DNA of 64,000 nt from Lumbricus terrestris (lineage: Eukaryota; Annelida; Clitellata; Crassiclitellata; Lumbricidae): positions 24,031,375-24,095,374 of the forward strand of contig OX457042.1 in NCBI GenBank assembly GCA_949752735.1, read 5' to 3'. The notes under the pieces were generated by a model, which saw nothing but the letters and a program-made list of their open reading frames with translations, was not told the DNA's origin and ran no database searches. Of the stretch, positions 45,280-56,304 are shown piece after piece (position 1 is the first letter of the stretch; every line of letters begins with the position of its first letter). The translations under genes and the position numbers were made by a program.

Positions 45280-48200
45280 GTAAGTTGGCTTCTATTAAAT
45301 GTAAATATTAAATAGAAATAAAAATTTTATTAGATCTAAACCATGTTAAATCAATCAATCAATCAATCAAGGAGTCAATCAATCGTTGGGTTATTTATTT
45401 ATTTAAAAGGCCAGGATTTACAGGCAATAGTATATAGGCTGCATAAACTATAGTAGTACAAAAGTAGTCAGTCATTTTGCTAAAATAAATTAATATCTTT
45501 GTTGATATTCACTATGCAGTTAGATTGTTCGACTAATATTCGAGTGAAGGATTAACTACGACTGCACACAGTTGCGGGTTTGAGTCTACTGGATGGTCTT
45601 TGTCTAATGACCTTGGTCAAGCGGCGTAGGCCTATACATACAAGCAATATAGGCCTAAGCGGTGCCTTAGAAGCACAAGACAAGTCTTGCAATGAAAGCC
45701 ATGTCCTTGGTATTTATCCACACCCACCTCAAGAGTCAAAGGGAAGAACATCAGAGCCTCATGTTCCACTCTAGGTCGTGGGAATACTTGTTTGCTTCTA
45801 CTCGACGTGGAAAGGACATGACAAGGTCTGTGATGCAGTTGTCCTGGGTCCTGACTATGGAATTCGCCCGCTGTCGGCTGAGGGAGCGAATAGCGGAAAT
45901 GAATTTCTACATTAAGATATTATACCCACTCTAACATTGGAACTCTACTAGTCACACAATCATCTCTAAGGCATACGGTATACCTCATTTGAGTTATTCC
46001 TCAGTATATTCAAGGAAGCTTTGCTGCTCCACTCTCTGGGTGTTTCCTCGATCCGCTCTTTTGCGCAGAGTGAGCTTCTTGTTCCCCGTGCACGAACCTC
46101 TATATCAATCTTCTGTTATTGACACAACAGTTTGGACAGTACCAAGGCCGTAGCCAGGATTTGATTTCGGGGGTGTTTCACTCACCAATTTTCCTTCCCA
46201 AAAAAATTGATGACCTTTTTTAGTCATCCGGCATTCTCTTTTCTCCCATTTTTCCATTTCGGTGGTATTTTCATGGTTTTATTTCATGGTTTTTACATTA
46301 TGTGCTCGTAAATGCATTATATAATTTTTCACATTTTCCATTTCGGGGGGTGTTCAAACACCCAAAACACCCCCTAGCTACGGCCTTGGACAGTACTTTC
46401 TCCGACTCTGCGCTCATTGTCCTGAAGGGCCTTTACGCATTAGGGGCCTACCTCCTATTGCCATCTCTTCAGTCGGGGGTGGGTCGGGAGCACCGCTGAG
46501 CAGAAATATAACCTAAAGTGGCGCCATATAAATCTAGGTTACGAATGAGCTGATAATCTACTTCATTGCAGCCGATCCAAGGTCAAAGGACTGGCTGCTT
46601 CTAAACAGCAATCCAGTCTACGTATGGGTTCTGACGGTTGCGTACCTCGTGTTCGTCTGGCTCGGCCCCAAGTTCATGAAGCATCGAACGGCCTTCTCTC
46701 TTCAGGGTCTCATGTTCATCTACAACATGGCTTTGGTCGGACTCTCCATCTACATGCTTGTAGAGGTGAGTAACCTTCGATCGATGCCTCTAAGGCTATG
46801 TTTTTAATGGCGCTTTAGAAGTCAGCACGATAGAGGCAGTGCGACAGTTTTCAGTTGCATTGGAGAAAAACTTGTGATAAATTGCGAATAAATTAATCAA
46901 GAGCGGATACAGAAATTTTCGAAGGGGGGAGGCAAAATTTTCGGTGATCTTTGCCAGAAAAATTCTGATGACCTTTTTTAGTCATCAGTCTTGTGGTCGA
47001 CGTAATCTCTGCAAGCAATGAACTAATAATAGGCCTATACTATAACCTCTCTAGTCTCGTCGTACCCTAATTTTCTTTCCCCGCTGCATTGATTTAATGC
47101 TTGTTGAAACCAAATGGGGCACGTCCTATGCACTTTTGAAATGGGGGCGTGGCCGGATTGGCCCTCTGGATCCGTCCCTGAAATTAATGTAAGTCCTCTG
47201 CTCTTTGACAACGAGATGCAGTTCAGATATTGTGATTCTGGTATACAGCACTGAAATCTAGAGATTTCTTTATGGAAATTAATCCTAGGATAATTATCAT
47301 AATAGGCTTTTGCTGCTCAACGACACTGCCATTTCAAAGATGATTAGTGTCGCCCTCCTCCTTTATGTAGGCTTGGAACTGGCACTGGCAGAGTGTAACC
47401 AGTGGCGGAGTTCATAACATTATATAATGTTAGCAATATTTATATTTTTGAATTTTTCTCTATATTTTAGAATTATATATTGATTATATTGATATCATTG
47501 TTATCAGTTTGTTTAGTTCTACTCTTAGTAAAAAGATTTTAAAAATGTCCAAAGACAGTTTACAAACTTTTCAACATTTGACAACAGAAGGTATGGCATG
47601 CGATCAATAAGTAGGCCTAGGCTTTTATTATACGGGTAGTTGTTGTTTTGTTGAAGTCGTTGTTACTTCTTGCTGTTATGTCCTTATTTGAGTTAGCCTA
47701 CTCTTGAAACTTGAAATCGATGATTTTCAGATAATTCTTAGCATCGCTGACGCTGGATACGGTTTCCTCTGCGCTCCATATAACAACGAGAGGCGGAAAG
47801 ATCCACGAGAATTGAGGGTAAATGCTTGAAGTATTTCAAGTCACATAATCACATATCCGATTCATTGACTTAATTGTATAAATTCAATTAGTACTAATTT
47901 TAATAAGAACTCGTTATAATGCATACAAAAGTATCCTACATGGGGTACCGCAGGGATCAATACTTGGACCTCTCCTCTTCTTAATTTACATAAATGACCT
48001 ACCTAACTCATCATACTTACTACGTTATATCTTATTTGCAGATGATTCTAACGCATTCTTATCTAACTCTTCCTATGAACAACTGATTAATCTAGCTAAC
48101 AAGGAGCTAGCTCTTGCTAGTGACTGGTTCAAAGCTAACAAGCTCTCTCTTAACATTAGTAAAACCAACTACATCATCTTCAGATCTAATAAAAAAACAT

Positions 48201-51200
48201 CCCAACTACTGCTCATGGATTATCAATTGATGGCGTTCCCATACCCCAGGTGGAATCTTCTAAGTTTCTTGGGGTCTTTGTTGACCAGCATTTAAAATGG
48301 AATGTTCATACTTATGAAATATAAAAAAAAATCATGAAGAATCTTGGAATATTAAGGAGAATACTGTGGCGAAATTCGCCTGAGCCGCCTCCGCGGTCTT
48401 GTTTACGCCGTCGATTGGCTTCGTGGGCGGTCGATTCGCGTCGTCGTTCGCTCGTGCCTAGAGGTCCCCTTCCCTCCTCCCTTGCCTCCTCGCACCTGGC
48501 GGATCTTTTGGCGCGAAGTCCCCCCTGTAGTGCGCATGCGCGGATCTTTTGGCGCGAAGTCCCCCCTGTAGTGCGCATGCGCGGATCTTTTGGCGCGAAG
48601 CCCCCTTGCCTCTTCTCTTGCCTCCTCGCACCTGTCGGACCTCTGACGTCGGACCCCCTGTAGTGCGCATGCGCGGATCTTTTGGCGCGAAGTCCCCTTG
48701 CCTCTTCCCTTGCCTCCTCGCACCTGTCGGATCTTTTGGCGCGAAGTCCCCTCTGTAGTGCGCCTGGCGGATCTTTTGGCGCGAAGTCCCCCCTGTAGTG
48801 CGCATGCGCGGATCTTTTGGCGCGAAGTCCCCTGTCCCCTAGGACACGTATAAATAGGACCGCCGCCCGCATGCATCAGCTCAGTTATCACCGGGAAGTC
48901 TGCGGGAGCTGCCGTTGGGTACATGACCGTCCGCTGCTGGGGAGCGATAGTTCGCGGTATATCACGTGCATGCCTGCTGCTGATGTGTGGAGTCGTGATT
49001 GACAATATATCGTCTGAAAACGTCTGTTGTCTTCGTGTCTTCGTGCGGTCGGGGAAGACTGTTAAGCCCTTCGAAAGACGACGGAGGCCGGACTTGCGCC
49101 CACCTGGAGCGACACGCAAGCCTTGCCACCTGGTGGGAGAGATCGTCATCCACTCTCCCGTCAGCCGCTAGAGGGCGCGGGCGGTTTCCGTTACACTGGT
49201 ACCAGAAGTGGGGTACGCAGTTGTTCCAACCGACGAATAGACGAGTCTACCGAAGATGATGGACGACGACGAGGTAACGTTCCGACAGCCGAGACTTTTC
49301 GAGTTCAGCACGCCTGCTGATGTCTCTCCGCCTGCTGTGGGAAGAACGACGACGGAGAAGCAGCCGAGCCGTGGCCGACTGATCGAGCTCATTTCTGACG
49401 ATGGTGAGGAGCTGGTGGAGACGAGTCCCCGTGTGAAGACGGAGACAACGGATTCGTCGAAGGAGTTTTTGGAGAACTTCGGAAGTCTCCTGCGGAACCG
49501 ACCGACGCCAATGAAGCCGGGTCGATTCGACGGGACTGGGTCCCTGGAATCCTTTCTAGTACAATTCGAGGTATGCGCTCGTCACAATCGATGGACGGAC
49601 GCGGACAAAGTGGATCATCTACGCTGCGCGCTAGAGAAGGCTGCGACGCAACTTCTTTGGGATTTCGGCGCGCAAGCTGACGTAAGTTACGCCCAACTGG
49701 GGAGCGTCTCCGACAGAGATATGGGACGGACGGACAAGCTGAGACGTTCCGTAGTCAGCTGTATTTTCGACGTCAAGGGGCCGGAGAAAGTTTGAGTGAC
49801 TTACTACACGAGATTCGCAGACTCGTTGTATTGGCCTATCCTGTCCCGTCCAACGAGACGACGCAGATTATCGCAAGAGACTCGTTCCTGGAAGCTTTGC
49901 GAGACAGGGAGCTTTCGTTGAAAGTCAGGGAGCGTGAGCCGAAGACTCTGGATGAGGCTTATCGGACCGCTCTACGCTTAGAGGCCTACCAGAGAGCCTC
50001 TGAGAACGACGATCATCGGAGACCGTCGAACCGTGTCCGTGGAACGCAAGAAGTCGAGCCGACCGACCAGCTCCAGTCGACCCTGGACCGCTTCTTGACG
50101 ACACAGCGTGACGATCAGCGTCGTTGGCAGCGGGAAATGGAACGGAAGATGGACGAACAGTTCCGGGAGCTGCGGAACCAGTCTACGATCGACGACGATG
50201 GATCGAGACGAGATCAACGGCCTGGGGACCGCCGATTGGGAGATCGCCAGCCGGAGACTACGAGGAGAACCGTGACCTGTTATGGATGCGGTAGAGCCGG
50301 TCACGTGGTCCGAGATTGCCGTCAGCCGCGCCGTTTCCGGAACCGGCCGAGTGACGAGGAAACGACAGGAGGAGACGCACCTGCGCCATCGACATCCGTG
50401 GTGGTGAACCACACGACACGTCCGAAGCTGCCCGACCGCGCCAGCAGTAATGCCGTTTACGTTCGTGGAAGGATCAACGACCGACTGCAGATGTCTCTCA
50501 TCGACACCGGATCCGAAGTGAGCCTGGTTCCGTCTTCAGCAGTGGAAGGGTTAGAACTCCGTTCTTGTACACGCTTGTTGATGGCTGCTAATGGCTCGAA
50601 TATTAATGTTTTGGGCGAGGTCCGGTTACCCCTTAGATTTTGGGATGGTTTTGAGGTCCATGCTAACTTTTTAGTCTCTGACCAGATTTCCGAACCGATG
50701 TTAGGAATGGATTTCTTGAGGGAACAGCGTTGTCGCTTGAGTTTTGGTAACGGGGCTCTGTTTATTGGGCGCAAACGTATCCCCTTAGTTAGAGGGAATG
50801 GCTCAATGTGGTGCCGGCGTGTAATGGTCGCCGAGGAAATAGAGTTACAGCCCAAATGCCAAAGTGAGGTGCCCGTGAAAACTGTATATGGAGATTTGAT
50901 CTCGGTGGCTCCCGTAGACCTTAATGATAGTCCGGTTAAGTTTAACAAGGATCAGTTCCTTGCGGGTTTGGATCCGGTGGAAGTTGAGCCGATTCTGATG
51001 GACGAAGGGAAGGTTAGTCCGAATAAAGACGCTTCGCCTAGTGAGTTAATGTTGGCAGATTTGCCCGAGGATGTGTCGCCGGAAATCCGGGAACGTTTGA
51101 GAAGTTTGTTAGTCGAGAACGGAGATGTTTGTGCCGTTACCGACCGGGACCTAGAGGAGACGTCGGTGTGTACACGTAAGATTGAGACAGGAGATGCCCA

Positions 51201-54200
51201 TCCGGTGAGACAACCGTTGAGACGTGACCCGCTGCCGCATAGGGTTGTTATTGATAACCAGTTAGACAGTTTGCTTGCTGATGGAATTGTGGAACCAGTA
51301 GTTAAACGAGAGCAGTCTCTCGAGGTAGCACATGTAGAGGTAACCTGTGGACATTTGGGTGTGTGCCGAACTAGGTGGCAGTTTAGACGCAGGACCTATT
51401 GGGTTTGTTGGTTGGGAGCCGTAAAGAGGTTGTATCGGCGATGCTCTCCCTGTGCCAAATACCACCGAGGTCATCCGCCCAGGCAGGGTTCCTTGCAACC
51501 CTTGCCCTGTGGGGAGCCGTGGGAACGGCTTAGCATTGATATTACTGGCCCCCACCCGCGTAGTCGTAGGGGTCATGTCTACATTTTGACGGTAATGGAC
51601 GGGTTCACTAAATTTGTGGAAGCCATTCCAATGGCTAACCAGGAGGCTACGTCCGTGGCTCGGGCCCTGGTGGAAAATGTAATTGTAAGATATGGGGTGC
51701 CACTCCAAATCCTGACCGATCAAGGGACGAATTTTGACGGGATCCTTTTTGGGGAGCTTTGTAGCCTGTTGGGGGTTGACAAGGTAAGGACTTCTCCCTA
51801 TCATCCCAGCGGGAATGGCCTTATTGAGAGGTTCCACCGCACTATGAACGCCATGATAGGCAAGGTCATAAGCAGCCATCAAAGAGAGTGGGACGAGGTC
51901 TTGCCCCATATCCTCGCCGCCTATCGGGCTTCCTTGCACGAAGCTACCGGGTTCTCTCCGAATTATCTGATGTTCGGCCGTGAGACGAGAGCTCCAATTG
52001 ATCTCGTCTATGGACGACCTCTGGAGACTGACCATCGCGCAACCAGCTACGCAGCCCACGCACAGGACTTGGCCGATCGAATGGAGGGCGCGTATCGCTT
52101 GGTACGGGAACAGCTACGAGTTTCCGCCGAACGGCGAAAGCAGACCTACGATCTGCGAGTTCGGCCCAGGAAGTTCTCTCCCGGTGATCGGGTGTGGTAC
52201 TACACCCCTCGACGCTACCAGGGCCGCAGTCCGAAATGGTCGCGGATGTACACGGGCCCCTTTCGTGTGTTGGAACAGTGCGGCGACGTCAACTACAGAC
52301 TACGAAAGACAAGGCACTCGCGGCCTTTCGTCGCTCATGTGGACAAACTGCGGCCGTGTTTGGACGAAGGTCTGGACGAAGAAAATGACATTGTCACTCG
52401 CCCGCCTGACGAGTCCGCCGTTGTTGATGCTTCGTCGCCGGTGACTGTGAATTTCCAGGATGGCCGACCAAAGCGTGTGGTCCGTCGTCCGGCTCGCTAC
52501 GAATAGACGAGTATTGTGAACAAGAGACTTGAACTCTGAGACTTGTTGGTGCAATGGGCTATGGACATTTTAGAACGCTCAGGTTGTTGCGTTGTTTAAT
52601 TATACGTTGTTATGTGTGGCCCGTTGGCCGTTTCTCGCTGTTGAAATGTGTATAACTCGTGCTTTTTCGTCAGTTTGGCCCGTTGGCCGTGTCTCGTTAC
52701 GATGAAGCTTAGCGTAAAGTGTTGTGGCTCGTTGGCCCATTTTTATGGACTCTTTGCATAATGAACGATGGACATTTCGTGGACGTTGGTCCCTTCTTTG
52801 TTTGGTTCCGCTTCTGTTGTTACGACTTGCAAGTCGTTCGAGGGCAGAATTGTTGCCATTGGCCCGTTGGCCGGTTACTGTATAATGCGGACGGTCTAGG
52901 GGGTTCCCTGTTTCCGGGAGGGTGTGTGGGCCCTGACCCCTCGAAATAGGGACATTTCGAATCGTGGTGGGAGGAAGATGTGGCGAAATTCGCCTGAGCC
53001 GCCTCCGCGGTCTTGTTTACGCCGTCGATTGGCTTCGTGGGCGGTCGATTCGCGTCGTCGTTCGCTCGTGCCTAGAGGTCCCCTTCCCTCCTCCCTTGCC
53101 TCCTCGCACCTGGCGGATCTTTTGGCGCGAAGTCCCCCCTGTAGTGCGCATGCGCGGATCTTTTGGCGCGAAGTCCCCCCTGTAGTGCGCATGCGCGGAT
53201 CTTTTGGCGCGAAGCCCCCTTGCCTCTTCTCTTGCCTCCTCGCACCTGTCGGACCTCTGACGTCGGACCCCCTGTAGTGCGCATGCGCGGATCTTTTGGC
53301 GCGAAGTCCCCTTGCCTCTTCCCTTGCCTCCTCGCACCTGTCGGATCTTTTGGCGCGAAGTCCCCTCTGTAGTGCGCCTGGCGGATCTTTTGGCGCGAAG
53401 TCCCCCCTGTAGTGCGCATGCGCGGATCTTTTGGCGCGAAGTCCCCTGTCCCCTAGGACACGTATAAATAGGACCGCCGCCCGCATGCATCAGCTCAGTT
53501 ATCACCGGGAAGTCTGCGGGAGCTGCCGTTGGGTACATGACCGTCCGCTGCTGGGGAGCGATAGTTCGCGGTATATCACGTGCATGCCTGCTGCTGATGT
53601 GTGGAGTCGTGATTGACAATATATCGTCTGAAAACGTCTGTTGTCTTCGTGTCTTCGTGCGGTCGGGGAAGACTGTTAAGCCCTTCGAAAGACGACGGAG
53701 GCCGGACTTGCGCCCACCTGGAGCGACACGCAAGCCTTGCCACCTGGTGGGAGAGATCGTCATCCACTCTCCCGTCAGCCGCTAGAGGGCGCGGGCGGTT
53801 TCCGTTACAATACCATACTTACTTCCTACTTTAATACTGAAGAACTTATATCATGCCCTAATTCAACCTTACCTATCTTATTGTAATTTCATCTGGTCCT
53901 CAACATACCCTTCACACCTATCGACATTAAAACTTCTACAAAAAAGCTATCCGCATTATTACTAAGTCATCTTATAACTCGCATACCAAACCACTCTTTG
54001 ATGATCTTAAGATTTTTAAAATTGAACAAATTAGATTTATCCAAACATGTGAATTTATGTTCAAGTATGCCAATAACATGCTACCTGTTGCCTTCTTGTC
54101 ATTTTTTACCCCAGTATCATCAGCTATTACTACTAGAAGTAACCGTGCCTTTATATGCCAATATGCCAGAACCAACACTCGTAAATTTTCTATACAGTAC

Positions 54201-56233
54201 CAGGGACCTCTAGTGTGGAATAATTTGCCGAAGGACATCCAAACTGCTCACAGCCTTCCGCATTTCAAAAGACTTATTCGTTCCCATATATTTAACATAG
54301 AAAGGATAATTGAACAATAATTGACACCTTGCATTCTACTTTCAGTCCATCTATCTATCTTTTCTTACTCAGCTACTTATTTATCTACTGGGCCCCTACC
54401 AGCGGGACCCGTCCCTTTAGGTGTGCCCTTTGTGTCCTACGTACGTTATTCTTATAAATTTGCTGTGTTATTTGTTTTATTATTGTTGTCTATTGATGTA
54501 CTGCTTTAGTTGAAAATGTTTTATGGGTTCAATAAATAAAATGAAATGAAAATGAAATGAAAAGTAAATAGCATATTGAATGGTTACGCTTTGTGCAATT
54601 CTGACAGGGCATTTTTTGATTAGTCTACTACTTCTATATTACTACCACCGCCGGCGCCACCACCACCCCCACCACTACTATCACCGCCACCACCACTACC
54701 ACCACCACCACTGCTAATACCAGTGGCGTAGCCATGCCCGGGCAGTTACGGGCTGGCAATTGACTCTGCCCGGGTTGGGCAGGCACGAGAAATTGTTAAA
54801 TTTTAATTTTGAGCTCGCTAGTTTTATGCTAGGAAAATTCGTGTCAATTACTTAAGGACTGAGTGCGTTGCTTTATGAGATGTGGCCAAGCCTGTAACCA
54901 GAGGCAAACCAAGATGAGGTGTGTATACACTGTAGGCCTATATATTATATGTATAATTATGTAGCCTATATAACATATAGTCTCCCTCCATAGACGGAAA
55001 CTTCGTCCCGGGCGGGTGGGCAGAGGATGAATGGGCAGCCGAATGCCAACACGCTGAATATTTTCACAGATCAAGATCGAGAGATCATCTGTTGTCGCAG
55101 CTGTCGCAGTCATTAGTTTGTTAGGCTATGCTCTGGCTGGTCGCTATCTGCCTGTAGAATGATATATTACACATAATATTATTGTCACTTCATACGTTAA
55201 TTCCGACGAAAGAGGGACCTATCTCTCATAAGTCACATAAGTCACATTTACACTTCTGGCCCACAGAGTATACGGTTTCCAATACCACACCATTCGCCGC
55301 AATGTGTACACGACTTGTTCGTACATTAAAAAGGCCAACCGAGGTCATACATCAATAGCTGTTATTTAGGTCAGACGCATGGAGAAGACACCAGACAAGG
55401 AAATGAAATAAAACATTAGACGATATTATCTTAATTCTCATGTCGAAGTAAAACGAGGGAGGTGTTCTTCGCCTTCCCTCGTCTGATGAATTACCCAGGC
55501 GACATGTTTATGGGTGGGCATGTTTATGGGCAGCGTTAGATCCATATAATGGTCTCTATATAAGCTTATTTGAGTTCAGTCGGTCTGCCATACACAGGGG
55601 TCCAGTCTTCGAAATTGTCTTAGGCCTAGATGCAGTATCATAATTAAATGTAACCTATAGGGCCTATATAGGCATAATTGGGTGACAGCTGATAGGCCTA
55701 GCTATCCAAATTTGGCATTTCTAAGTTTATTCTCTTACCACTACTCGTTTAGTAGGCTATTATTAATAGTCTTTATGACCTACTCAGACCTAAACATGCA
55801 AGCCCTGATTGTTCGAAATATTTTAACTGGCTGGAGATTGATTGCAGTTGCGTTGGCTATTGCTCAGTTTCTAATGTAGGCCTATTTTTCAGGTAGGTGG
55901 CAGCAAATTTGTTGAATGCTAGACAATGAATTAGGCCTATTACAATTATAATGACATTGTAGGCATAATTATAGCCTAGGCCTATTAGTTGCTAATTGCC
56001 ATCTTCGAATCAATCAGATTAATGTCTTAATTATGATCAATGTTGACTCTTTGTTGAGTTGGTTTGCTGCCCGGGTTCAATTTGGTGTCTAGCTACGCCA
56101 CTGGCTAATACTACTATCATCAGCACCACTATTACTACTACTACTACTACTACTACTGCTACTGTACATGCTGCCGTTGCTGCTACTGATGACGATGCTG
56201 CTGGCGATGCTACTGCTACTTCTACTACTACTA

Positions 56234-56304
<71 letters not shown>

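Larger units (their letters stand above)
48365..49195 (+). repeat. 5' LTR (831 bp)
   Basis: TG...CA ends. U3 carries an array of 'ggatcttttggcgcgaag' units, then the TATA box at 48849. The antisense frame of 248 codons is an artefact of the array, as it repeats RQKI/AKRS strings. Confidence 0.95.
48365..53809 (+). mobile_element. Ty3/gypsy-type LTR retrotransposon lacking RT and RNase H, 5.45 kb
   Basis: Two 831-bp LTRs beginning TGTGGCG and ending CGTTACA flank an internal region with primer-binding site, gag, protease and integrase. ATAC flanks both sides (48361-48364, 53810-53813), a 4-bp (or overlapping 5-bp AATAC) target duplication. There is no envelope gene. The reverse transcriptase/RNase H block expected between protease and integrase is missing without breaking the frame. 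All frames checked inside the two LTRs are identical, implying a recent insertion. Sits in elongase intron 3, sense orientation, inside a LINE. Confidence 0.95.
47934..54565 (+). mobile_element. LINE (CR1/Jockey superfamily), split by an LTR retrotransposon
   Basis: The 5' part 47934-48364 begins within reverse transcriptase: VPQGSILGPLLFLIYINDLP, then the catalytic FADDSN box (near 48045), then KLSLNISKTNYIIFRS. The part after the LTR element (53810-54320) continues with the post-RT region (KAIRIITKSSYNSHTKPL, then GPLVWNNLPKDIQTAHSL) to a stop near 54320. The 3' untranslated end is followed by an (AAATG)n tail at 54535-54565. AAAAGTA occurs at both edges (about 47926 and 54559), a possible target duplication. 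It is 5' truncated and dead. Inserted in elongase intron 3, same orientation. Confidence 0.88.

Noticed and set aside
48312..49149. Antisense open frames of up to 248 codons in the 5' LTR (and the twins at 53017-53763)
   Set aside because: They consist of repeated AKRS/RQKI/PKDP strings created by the U3 array, occur identically in both LTRs, and have no domain.
51262..52059. Antisense 265-codon frame opposite the integrase
   Set aside because: It is a shadow of the real integrase frame, with no motif of its own.
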